Both the position numbers and the translations under genes were made by a program. A stretch of DNA of 19,255 nt from NCBI GenBank assembly GCA_964654825.1, contig CAZZKG010000063.1, forward strand, positions 1-19,255, read 5' to 3'. This stretch comes from CAZZKG01 sp964654825 (GTDB lineage: Bacteria; Gemmatimonadota; CAZMKB01). The notes beneath the pieces were generated by a model. It had not been told where the DNA came from and ran no database searches. It was given only the letters and a program-made list of their open reading frames with translations. This document shows positions 1 through 6,328 of this stretch, one piece after another. Every line of letters starts with the position of its first letter. Position 1 is the first letter of the stretch.

Positions 1-68
1 TCAGCATGAACGATGTTCCCTGAGCCTTATGCGGTTTCATGATAACAGGGCGCGGGGTGGGCCCCGGC

Positions 69-97
69 TTGACAAATCCGGTAGTATGTGCTTTTAT
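69..97 (+). promoter_or_regulatory. sigma70-like promoter with extended -10
   Basis: Seen: a perfect -35 box TTGACA (69-74), a 17-base spacer, and TTTTAT (92-97, four of six matches to TATAAT) preceded by TGC, which makes an extended -10. Transcription would start near 104 and run towards the small membrane ORF at 212. The call rests on consensus matching only. Confidence 0.5.
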
Positions 98-116
98 ATG
101 AAAATGGCGCCCCAAG

Positions 117-130
117 AGCATGTTCATGCT
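117..130. promoter_or_regulatory. short dyad just downstream of the promoter, possible operator
   Basis: Seen: AGCATG-TT-CATGCT, a perfect 6+6 inverted repeat with a two-base centre. It begins about 14 bases after the start site predicted from the promoter at 69-97. The nine bases AGCATGAAC occur at 3-11 and again in reverse complement at 122-130, so half-sites may flank the promoter. A repressor operator is an inference from position and symmetry. A chance palindrome is possible. Confidence 0.3.
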
Positions 131-211
131 TCATCGTGACCGACCCCATCGGCGTGGTCAGGATTGTCAATAGAAGAAAGAGGGGAGGATCAAAAGAATA
201 CAGTCACCGCC

Positions 212-319
212 ATGATGACACCCTTTGAAAAACTCATCAAATTCGTGCTCGATGCGACCCTCTGGTTGGCCGGACTGGCGGTTCTGGTTGTCATCTTGTC
301 GTTGTTATGTAATAAGTAG
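212..319 (+). CDS. possible 35-residue single-pass membrane peptide
   Basis: I do not recognise a family. The frame opens with two adjacent ATG codons (212 and 215) and ends in TAG at 317-319. The product begins MMTPFEKLIKF, which is short, charged and amphipathic. It continues into one hydrophobic stretch (about residues 16-33, rich in Leu, Val and Ala) and ends in CNK. That is the layout of small inner-membrane proteins, including type I toxin-like peptides and small regulators. A purine-rich AGGGGAGG at 181-188 lies too far from the ATG to be an ideal ribosome site; an in-frame TTG at 164 is the only earlier start. A good promoter and a dyad lie upstream and a strong hairpin lies downstream at 414-442. 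The length is near what chance allows, so the call is tentative. Confidence 0.35.
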   Translation: MMTPFEKLIKFVLDATLWLAGLAVLVVILSLLCNK

Positions 320-413
320 CGATCGAAGTGAGATAGTCGCCTGCGACCGGAAACGCGGGAGGAAAACGGATCGTACACTGGAGAGCGCCGGAAGCGAGAT
401 GAGAAGTACGAAG

Positions 414-442
414 AGAGGGAGCGGAGTCGATCCGCTCCCTCT
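414..442. terminator. strong intergenic hairpin, possible terminator
   Basis: Seen: AGAGGGAGCGGA (414-425) pairs perfectly with TCCGCTCCCTCT (431-442) across the five-base loop GTCGA. It lies between the end of the small plus-strand ORF (319) and the stop of the minus-strand gene (515), where the two transcripts converge. Neither side has a proper T run. On the minus strand the stem is followed by a pyrimidine-rich CTTCGTACTTCTC. It could be a weak bidirectional terminator or an RNA-stabilising stem. Confidence 0.45.
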
Positions 443-514
443 GCCACACTTCGGCGGTCGCGGGGTATGCCGCAGGGGTTGATACGGCTCTCCCGCGACG
501 TGCGCTCCGGTGCG

Positions 515-1600
515 CTATTCCGAGAGCGGGGGCTTGCCAGAGCCATCCCCCTTTACCCAGAGGAGCGCTTCGGCGCCGGTCCAGTCTCTGCCGAGTTCGG
601 GACCGATCGCCATCCGGACTCTATAGAGCCCGAGGGGTGAGAGCTCTACGATCTGAATCGGGAACGAGATCAGCCGTTCCTGACCGGGATCGAGTTCGAC
701 GTGGACCGGGAAGAACTCGAGGTAGAGGATATCGTTGTGGGAAACGCTGCCCCACATCTGGAAAGCGACTCTCTCATCGCTCCAGTTGTGCACGATGGCG
801 CTCGCGTACGCCATCCCGCCCGGCCTGACTCTCTGTGGATCGACGAAGAGCTGCAGGCCGACCGGAGACGGAAAGACGACCTCGAACGAGCTCGCCGTCG
901 TCAGCCAGCCCGCATCGTCCGTGCCGATCGTGACGAAGACGGTGTACCTGCCGGGGAGCAGGTCATCGGGCAGTTCGACGAATATCGGTTTCATGAGGTG
1001 TTCTCTCGCTTCGAGCGTGACCCACTCTTCGTCGAGCTCTGCCACGACGGTTTCGTTGTGTTTCACGATACCGTCGATCTTGAACTCCTGCGCTTCATCA
1101 GACGTGTTCACGAGAAGGAGATTGGCGTAGACGTCGATCCATGGATGGATGACTTTGGGAGTGACATCGAGAGTGGCCCTGACAGGAGAAGGATACTTCA
1201 CCTGGAACGGTTTCCCGTCGCTCATCCACACCTCTTCCTGATTCGGGCCGACGTTCAGCTGGATCCGGTATTCACCGATGTCGAAGTCATCGGGGATGTC
1301 GATGGGGATCGGGAAGAGATGCTCATCCCAGGCGTAGAGAAACCCGGGGACGGGTTCGATCGGGATGAGAAGCTCATCGCCCTGAAACACGCCTCCCCAG
1401 ATGACGAACCCGGTCGGTTCGGGGCGGTTGTTCTCGACATCGGCTTCGCCGTAGATGGTTCCGCCCGGTGCCACGAACTGGGGGTTGCAGAACACCCTGA
1501 ACCTGACCGGGGAATGTTCGCTGCTCGCCGCGAGGGAAGAGGAGATCCCGAGAACGAGCGCGGCGAGGACGAGGACGACCGAAGTTTTCCTTCTGGTCAT
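515..1600 (-). CDS. secreted protein of three tandem beta-sandwich-like repeats
   Basis: Function unknown. The start at 1600 is chosen because AGGAGGGA lies five bases upstream and because it gives a clean signal peptide (two Arg, a hydrophobic core, then SLAAS, residues 1-27); a longer frame opens at 1687. The 361-residue product is predicted to be exported. Seen: three repeats of about 107 residues (roughly 30-137, 138-244 and 245-350). Repeats 2 and 3 open with PSPV. Repeats 1 and 3 carry V-x-P-G-G-x-x-Y followed by an A-x-V-x-N strand. All end in G-x-Y-R/T-V-type strands and an IG-P/T-type turn. This resembles CARDB or Ig-like extracellular modules of alternating beta strands, with no catalytic motif visible. 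The C-terminus is a short polar tail with no sorting signal that I recognise. It is the last of the minus-strand genes, 248 bases after the radical SAM gene, and no convincing promoter of its own is visible. Confidence 0.75.
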   Translation of the reverse strand: MTRRKTSVVLVLAALVLGISSSLAASSEHSPVRFRVFCNPQFVAPGGTIYGEADVENNRPEPTGFVIWGGVFQGDELLIPIEPVPGFLYAWDEHLFPIPIDIPDDFDIGEYRIQLNVGPNQEEVWMSDGKPFQVKYPSPVRATLDVTPKVIHPWIDVYANLLLVNTSDEAQEFKIDGIVKHNETVVAELDEEWVTLEAREHLMKPIFVELPDDLLPGRYTVFVTIGTDDAGWLTTASSFEVVFPSPVGLQLFVDPQRVRPGGMAYASAIVHNWSDERVAFQMWGSVSHNDILYLEFFPVHVELDPGQERLISFPIQIVELSPLGLYRVRMAIGPELGRDWTGAEALLWVKGDGSGKPPLSE

Positions 1601-1848
1601 GTTTCCCTCCTGTTGGTGAAATGGTGGAAAATCTTCCATTGCTCTTGGTACTCTCTCTGACACCGGTCGGGGAGAAAGGTTAAACACCCTGTCTGAAGAA
1701 GTCGAAAAAACCCGGGTATTACGGAAGGAGGATATAATCCATTGACAGTTGGGAGGTTGTGCACTGCGTCACAAGGTCGTAGCCGGTGCGGGCACCCTCG
1801 AGCGCACCTCGACCCGAAGGATTCGGTCGTTGACCTGCCGCATCCGGT

Positions 1849-2865
1849 TCAGCAGGCTCTCTTGATGCCGGGCCTCTTGAAGACCCGCTGGCTCACATTG
1901 TCTTTGAGGAGGGTCCAGTAGTTCTCGTCCAGGTAGGCGCGGATGGCCACGTAACAGGCGCCGCAGGTGTTTGTCGCCGTGAATTCCCTGAGAATTTCCT
2001 CCTGGGATGAGTAGGTCCGTTCGAGTCTCATCGAGCAGGGGAGCATGGTGCCGTCCGGCTGGACCACGAGGAATCGCTTCCCGGCGCTGCACCCCGGTAT
2101 AAATCCGCCGTTGTTGAAGTATTCGTAAGTGCCGGAGAGCGTCCAGGCGGAATTGACGATCCTCCCGCCGCGCTGCTTGATCTCGATGAGTTCCCGCATC
2201 GTCTCCTTCAACACTGCGAGATCGTCGGGGTCGCTTATGAAATGATCCATGCTGCCGGTGCGAAGCGGTGTATATGCGCTGAAGGAGAGGTTGGCATTCC
2301 ACTCGAGGGCGTTCTTGTAGATGTCGAGAAGCGACCTGAAATTGTCCCTCGTGATCGCTGTATTGAGGACGATGTCGTCCATCCCCAGGGCCGTAAGCTT
2401 TGGGATGATCTCCGAGAGATGTTTGTAGAGACCCGGGGACTGTCTGAAATCGTCATGACGTTCGTCCGGGAAGTCGAGCGACACGGAGAGCTGGTTGACG
2501 CCGGCATCCTTGAGCCGGGTGTAGATGTCTTCGTTGAGCAGTCTGCCGTTGGTGACGACGATGAGATACGGGAGTCCGGATGGTTCTTTCACAGCTTTTG
2601 CGATATCGACGAGGTCTTTCCGGAGAAGCGGTTCGCCGCCCGAGAGCTGGAGCAGCATGGGCTTTAGCTGCCGCTGGAGACGCCGGTAGTCATCCGGCGT
2701 GAGCAGTCCGTTTTCCTTCTTCATCCCGCCCTTGTCGCAGTGGAGGCACCTCGCCGTGCACGAGTGTGTCAGCTCGAAGGAGAGTGCTATCACCTTATCG
2801 TTGCGGTAATTTGATGTCCCTCTCGCAATGAGTTTGATCGCTGATTTAAATGGAATTTTCCTCAT
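1849..2865 (-). CDS. radical SAM enzyme with SPASM-like C-terminus
   Basis: Seen: the radical SAM cluster motif C36-x3-C40-x2-C43 (CTARCLHC), which binds the 4Fe-4S cluster that cleaves S-adenosylmethionine. It is followed by the SAM-contacting LSGGEPLL (about 74-81) and a VTNG strand (104-107). The C-terminal region has further cysteines, C259, C277, C301, C304 and C338, in the order PGCSAGK, LPCS and TCGAC. This resembles the auxiliary-cluster (SPASM or twitch) region of peptide- and protein-modifying or sulfatase-maturing enzymes. At 338 residues it is a normal length. The start has a purine-rich GAGGGCAGG directly before ATG. The substrate is unknown: no precursor peptide or sulfatase is recognisable nearby. 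Its neighbours on the same strand are the secreted repeat protein downstream and an IS21 remnant upstream. The superfamily call is firm; the specific reaction is not known. Confidence 0.9.
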   Translation of the reverse strand: MRKIPFKSAIKLIARGTSNYRNDKVIALSFELTHSCTARCLHCDKGGMKKENGLLTPDDYRRLQRQLKPMLLQLSGGEPLLRKDLVDIAKAVKEPSGLPYLIVVTNGRLLNEDIYTRLKDAGVNQLSVSLDFPDERHDDFRQSPGLYKHLSEIIPKLTALGMDDIVLNTAITRDNFRSLLDIYKNALEWNANLSFSAYTPLRTGSMDHFISDPDDLAVLKETMRELIEIKQRGGRIVNSAWTLSGTYEYFNNGGFIPGCSAGKRFLVVQPDGTMLPCSMRLERTYSSQEEILREFTATNTCGACYVAIRAYLDENYWTLLKDNVSQRVFKRPGIKRAC

Positions 2866-2926
2866 CCTGCCCTCGTTTTGTGTATGGTATAACGTGTGGA
2901 AATCCGGTCGAGAAGTAAGTACACAA

Positions 2927-2955
2927 TCAATAAGCTACAAAGCCGGTTATGTCAA
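2927..2955 (-). promoter_or_regulatory. possible promoter of the radical SAM gene
   Basis: Seen on the minus strand: TTGACA (2955-2950), a 17-base spacer, and TATTGA (2932-2927, only three of six matches). The predicted start near 2920 leaves a leader of about 55 bases before ATG 2865. The -35 box overlaps the stop codon of the IS21 remnant, so the promoter may sit at the old insertion edge. The poor -10 keeps confidence low. Confidence 0.35.
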
Positions 2956-3392
2956 GAGTATAATCCGAGGTACAGCTCGTAAAGCTGGGTGAGTTTATAA
3001 CCATCCGGGTAAAGCACTTTGCACTCCTGCCACAGAAGCTGTAAGGTTACCACCTCCCTCCTGAACTCCTTGTGGACCCACTTCCGGTCAGGGACGGGAC
3101 GATCGGTTCTCTTCACACGCTTTCTCTTGCATGGCCGATGCAGTTCTTCATCGACAACTCCTTCCCCCGCTTCCTCCTGGCCATCGGCAAATCCTCCTTT
3201 TCTCCTGTACCAGAGGAAATGGTAATGACCGGGATACAGTCCAGCAACATGCGGTAAAATACCACTGCCTCGTTGCTTCGCTCTGATTGCCGTTCCGTTT
3301 GCGCGATCCCGGGTGTAGCATTCATCATCGATATTGGTGCGTATTTGCCCCATTTTCACTTCAATGGTAAAGGGATGTTGTATTTTATGCAA
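2952..3392 (-). pseudogene. decayed IS21-family transposase (IstA) N-terminal fragment
   Basis: Seen: the end of this 146-residue frame reads VHKEFRREVVTLQLLWQECK, then LYPDGYKLTQLYELY. From family knowledge, the IstA transposase of IS21-type elements has a closely matching conserved segment (VH-ELRRKGVTLQLLWEEY followed by HPDGY-YSRFCELY) after its helix-turn-helix. The resemblance is clear from about 3185 down to 2952. It is weaker upstream, where HTH-like pieces seem spread over several frames, as expected of a frameshifted relic. The DDE catalytic domain, the ATPase partner IstB and terminal inverted repeats are absent, so the element cannot be mobile. The frame overlaps the last codons of the beta-helix gene (3356-3392), and the stretch 2866-3355 holds nothing else except the promoter candidate at 2927-2955. 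The function is dead; the family call is moderately strong. Confidence 0.65.
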
Positions 3393-4591
3393 TTAAAACC
3401 CTTCCAGAATTCGAATGCACCGATGTCGATGCGGCAACCGCCTCCCGGGGGAGTGTTGTAAACTGGATCACCTGTATCGATGCAGGGACTCCCTGCCAAC
3501 AATGAATAATCCCCACCGGCTTCATCAGTAAACAGCGGTTCTGAGTCGATGTTTCCCTCGAGCCATTCGATGGTTCCGGTAAAGCCGATGTTGGTTACTA
3601 TACCATCCTCACCACCTGAAATGTCAGTATACGAGACAACAAGGGTTGTGTTGAAATACTCATCGAACAGGTAGACTTCATTCGGTGAATTATTCCAGAG
3701 AATGGTGTTTACCAGAGTTGTGTGACACATACTATATAGACGAAGACCACCTCCATCCATGGTCGATTGGTTGTTGGCTATGGTGACATTATTCAAAATC
3801 AACGTAGTCGAGTTACCCGAATAGATACCCCCGCCATAAGTAGCTATATTATCCGTTATAGTCACGTTGGTCAGTATCGGGTTGGAGTTGTTATAGGTTT
3901 CTATGCCACCTCCCATATTCTCGGCCTCATTGCCGGTTAAAATCACATTGGTGAGGCTCGGGCTTGAATAATTATTACAATACAGGGCGCCTCCAAACAG
4001 GGCGTAGTTGTCCTTTATCGTTGAATTGATTATAGTCGGACTGGAATTCGCATAACAATATATACCGCCACCCTGTGAAGCCTCATTTTCGAATATCTCC
4101 ACGTTCGTTATAAATGGACTGGAATTGTTCATACACCAGATGCCACCGCCGGCCACCATCGGGTCATACACACATCCTTTTATCTTCAAATCCAAAAGAC
4201 TTGGACTCGACTGCAAACAGGCAATCATGTTCCCTATATAGAGAGCGGTGCTGTTGGAAACAGTGAATCCTCGGAGAATGGCGTTGTTGTCTTCGTAATT
4301 ACTGAAGGTAACCACGGGTCCATTCTGAACCTTGTCTAAAATAGTGTTGTTGATGTAAATGGTGTCAGCGGTCGTCACAAACAGGGAGCCCACGACAATA
4401 CTTTTGCCGTTGAAACTCAATGTCTCCGAATAGGTCCCCGGATGAACGAGAACTGTGTCCCCTTCCACAGCGGTATCGATCCCTTCCTGAACTGTAGGTT
4501 GATCAGTGGGGACATGGATTGTTGTTGCGTAACTACCACACGTGATAACAAAGATAAATACCACTGCCAGAAGAACCTCGAAAAAATTCAT
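3356..4591 (-). CDS. secreted right-handed beta-helix repeat protein
   Basis: Exported protein of 411 residues. Seen: an N-terminal hydrophobic segment (about 5-20) with likely cleavage after SYA (22). A start-of-helix motif follows (IHVPTDQPTVQEGID, then GDTVLVHPGTY at 44-54), as in pectate-lyase or NosD-like and polymorphic outer-membrane families. Six coils of about 25 residues run from roughly 148 to 302, each shaped like GGGI-x-C/Y...NSSP-x-I-x-N-V-x-I...N-x-A. The end has EPLFTD, then GSPCIDTGDP (367-376), then DIGAFEF (389-395). These stacked coils usually make cell-surface or secreted adhesins or polysaccharide-active proteins; no catalytic residues can be assigned. In relatives the DIGA-E-F/Y motif is often followed by a linker and a sorting domain, but here only 16 residues remain and they run into the IS21 relic, so the C-terminus may be truncated. 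A GAGAGGGA ribosome site precedes ATG. Base composition is much more AT-rich than neighbours (one sampled line 45% GC, against 63% in nuoG), hinting at transfer. Confidence 0.85.
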   Translation of the reverse strand: MNFFEVLLAVVFIFVITCGSYATTIHVPTDQPTVQEGIDTAVEGDTVLVHPGTYSETLSFNGKSIVVGSLFVTTADTIYINNTILDKVQNGPVVTFSNYEDNNAILRGFTVSNSTALYIGNMIACLQSSPSLLDLKIKGCVYDPMVAGGGIWCMNNSSPFITNVEIFENEASQGGGIYCYANSSPTIINSTIKDNYALFGGALYCNNYSSPSLTNVILTGNEAENMGGGIETYNNSNPILTNVTITDNIATYGGGIYSGNSTTLILNNVTIANNQSTMDGGGLRLYSMCHTTLVNTILWNNSPNEVYLFDEYFNTTLVVSYTDISGGEDGIVTNIGFTGTIEWLEGNIDSEPLFTDEAGGDYSLLAGSPCIDTGDPVYNTPPGGGCRIDIGAFEFWKGFNCIKYNIPLPLK

Positions 4592-4638
4592 AACTACATC
4601 CCTCTCTGATGGATAGACTCATTCACTCTGTTATAGCC

Positions 4639-4667
4639 ATTATACCATAAAGTTTAAAACAATGCAA
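4639..4667 (-). promoter_or_regulatory. promoter of the beta-helix gene
   Basis: Seen on the minus strand: a perfect -10 TATAAT (4644-4639) preceded by TGG, giving an extended -10. A 17-base spacer separates it from a weak -35 TTGCAT (4667-4662). The predicted start is near 4632, about 40 bases before the ATG at 4591. Its -35 lies only 11 bases from the -35 of the opposite-facing promoter at 4679-4707. Confidence 0.6.
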
Positions 4668-4678
4668 TTTTGTCGATA

Positions 4679-4707
4679 TTGACTTGAAATACAACCTCAT
4701 TTACTAT
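4679..4707 (+). promoter_or_regulatory. promoter of the DUF3667-like gene
   Basis: Seen: TTGACT (4679-4684, five of six matches), a 17-base spacer, and TACTAT (4702-4707, four of six). The start would be near 4714, leaving a leader of about 60 bases before ATG 4776. It is divergent from the promoter at 4639-4667, so a regulator binding the AT-rich stretch between them could affect both. Confidence 0.55.
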
Positions 4708-4775
4708 TACCACATCTGTTTTGAGATGAGGAAGAACCTTTAACAGATAGTCGAGATGCACGGGAGGAACGGGGA

Positions 4776-5852
4776 ATGGCCCGAAAGCTGCCGAGGCCTG
4801 AGCACTGCCTCAACTGTGGTGAGAAGATTACCGGCAACTACTGCGCGGCGTGCGGGCAGAAGAATACAATCAGGCGCGTATCCATCCGTCTACTGCTGTC
4901 GGAGTTCCTCGATGACTATTTCGATTTTGATTCGAAGCTCTTCCGGAGTGTCTTTTTTCTGATCTTCAGGCCCGGTCATCTCACCGTCGAATACAACGCG
5001 GGGAAACGTGTCACGTATATCCGGCCGCTGCGCATCTACCTCACGGCGAGCATCCTCTATTTCTTCATTCTTTCCTTTCAGATCTCTTCTCTAGGAGTGA
5101 ACCTGGGCAAAAAAGGGGGGGATCTGAAGCTGGGGGAAATCGGCGAAGCGATCACCGATTCGATCGCGGTCATCGCAGGCGATTCGATCCGCACCCGGGA
5201 TGGCCTTGTGACACTGGACATGTCACGGCTCGGCAACCTGAGGGAATCGCCGGCCGGTTCTCTCCTGACGGAAGGCGTTCCTTCCATGATGGACCTCATG
5301 GAGGATTCGACGGTTCACATCACGGTATTCGGTATGAAGGACGGGGAGATCGATTCTGTCATGGAGCGGATGAGGGTGGCCCGGGATGACACCGCGAGCT
5401 CGTACATCAATTCGAAGCTGAAAGGCTTTCTCGTCAACAGGTATGATCGTTTGAAGGGAATGACTGTAGTTGAATTCATCGGGGAGCTCAAGTCGAGTTT
5501 CGTGAAAAACCTGCCGAAAATGATGTTTTTCCTGCTACCGGTCTTTGCACTCATCCTCAAGGTTATTTATCCCCTTTCGAAGAGATTCTACGTCGAGTAC
5601 CTGATCTTTTCGCTGCATTTTCACGCGTTCATGTTTCTGTTCCTGACTCTCGTGATGGTCATACATTATGATACCCTCCTGAGCCTGACACCTCTCGTGA
5701 TTCTTTTGTATCTGTTCCTTGCCATGTGGACCGCGTATGGACAGTCGGTGTGGAGAACGACGCTGAAATTCGTGAGCCTGCTGTTTGTCTACATGATGGT
5801 GCTGGTAATAGCTTTCGGTGGTACCCTGTTCGTCAGCATGATGTTTATATGA
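4776..5852 (+). CDS. DUF3667-like zinc-ribbon membrane protein
   Basis: Function unknown. The N-terminus is a four-cysteine zinc ribbon, C11-x2-C14...C23-x2-C26 (HCLNCG and YCAACGQ). A conserved stretch follows with FDSKLFRS (51-58), RPGHL (65-69), Y-N-A-G-K-R (73-78) and YIRPLRIYL (81-89). This order matches DUF3667, a family frequent in Bacteroidota and related phyla. Membrane helices are seen at about 88-106, 248-266, 276-297, 301-319 and 331-355. Between the first two is a ~140-residue mostly hydrophilic domain (107-247). With the zinc ribbon placed in the cytoplasm, this domain would lie on the far side of the membrane. The ATG at 4776 has GGGAGGA (4762-4768) at good spacing. The gene has its own promoter, ends 119 bases before nuoA and is not clearly part of the nuo transcript. 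Membrane biogenesis or sensing is possible but unsupported. Confidence 0.75.
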   Translation: MARKLPRPEHCLNCGEKITGNYCAACGQKNTIRRVSIRLLLSEFLDDYFDFDSKLFRSVFFLIFRPGHLTVEYNAGKRVTYIRPLRIYLTASILYFFILSFQISSLGVNLGKKGGDLKLGEIGEAITDSIAVIAGDSIRTRDGLVTLDMSRLGNLRESPAGSLLTEGVPSMMDLMEDSTVHITVFGMKDGEIDSVMERMRVARDDTASSYINSKLKGFLVNRYDRLKGMTVVEFIGELKSSFVKNLPKMMFFLLPVFALILKVIYPLSKRFYVEYLIFSLHFHAFMFLFLTLVMVIHYDTLLSLTPLVILLYLFLAMWTAYGQSVWRTTLKFVSLLFVYMMVLVIAFGGTLFVSMMFI

Positions 5853-5880
5853 AGAGAAGGCACGGGTCGAGGATTTATCA

Positions 5881-5908
5881 TTGACACATATGGTGATTGA
5901 CCTATATT
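5881..5908 (+). promoter_or_regulatory. promoter of the nuo operon
   Basis: Seen: perfect TTGACA (5881-5886), a 16-base spacer, and TATATT (5903-5908, five of six matches). Transcription would begin near 5915, giving a leader of about 57 bases before nuoA. This is the best promoter match in the window and the only one found upstream of the 13-kb operon; I saw no clear regulator site beside it. Confidence 0.65.
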
Positions 5909-5971
5909 TTGCTGACGTCACCGGCAGGCTGTTTCTTCCGCGACAGGGCACGAAATTCCAGGGATTATAGA

Positions 5972-6328
5972 ATGTTTAGAGAATACGGAGCACTTGTCCT
6001 CAATCTTATCCTCTGCGTCAGCGTACCACTGGCAATGATGGTCGCAACAGCTCTTGTGGGTCCCAAACGTATGACCAGGGAAAAAGCCCGGCCCTTCGAA
6101 ACGGGTTATATCCTCCCCGCTCCGAAGAGAAGGCCCTACCACCCCGCCTTTTTACTGTATGCGATCCTGTTCGTGGTGTTCGACATGGAAATCGCGTTTC
6201 TCTATCCCTGGGCCGTGAGTTTCGGCGCCATCGGAGTTTCGGGACTGATCGTGGTACTCTTCTTTCTCGCGGTTCTCGGATTCGGGCTCGCGTATGCCTG
6301 GAGAAAGGGGGCGCTCCAGTGGGAATGA
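5972..6328 (+). CDS. nuoA: NADH-quinone oxidoreductase subunit A
   Basis: Membrane-arm subunit of complex I at the junction with the peripheral arm; it helps form the quinone chamber and the start of the proton path. Seen: 118 residues, the family's usual length, with three helices (about 7-29, 59-79 and 85-108). The conserved loop PFETGYILP (41-49) precedes helix 2, and FDMEIAFLYPW (70-80) carries the conserved acidic pair D71 and E73. The ATG at 5972 is preferred over an upstream in-frame ATG (5897) because AGGGA lies seven bases before it and homology starts here; the longer version would also begin inside the promoter. First gene of the operon. Confidence 0.95.
   Translation: MFREYGALVLNLILCVSVPLAMMVATALVGPKRMTREKARPFETGYILPAPKRRPYHPAFLLYAILFVVFDMEIAFLYPWAVSFGAIGVSGLIVVLFFLAVLGFGLAYAWRKGALQWE

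Noticed and set aside
51..64. CGGGG-TGGG-CCCCG hairpin upstream of the first promoter
   Set aside because: Only five pairs, with no T run on either side; not enough for a terminator.
1..142. Open frame from the left edge to about 142
   Set aside because: No start is visible, there is no recognisable protein motif, and it runs through the promoter and dyad. Probably non-coding.
701..1660. 319-codon plus-strand frame opposite the secreted repeat protein
   Set aside because: Asp/Glu/Arg-rich with no motif. The minus-strand frame has a signal peptide, a strong ribosome site and internal repeats.
1726..1748. Plus-strand GGAGGA plus TTG start and a TTGACA box near 1743
   Set aside because: The frame runs only into the antisense of the radical SAM gene, and no -10 box lies at proper spacing after TTGACA.
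4695..4732. Small stems in the leader of the DUF3667-like gene (CATCT/AGATG within CCTCAT/ATGAGG)
   Set aside because: Stems of five to six pairs with large or weak loops; too short to call a riboswitch or attenuator.
5897..5971. N-terminal extension of nuoA by 25 codons
   Set aside because: It would begin inside the promoter -35/-10 region, is not homologous to NuoA, and the downstream ATG has a proper ribosome site.
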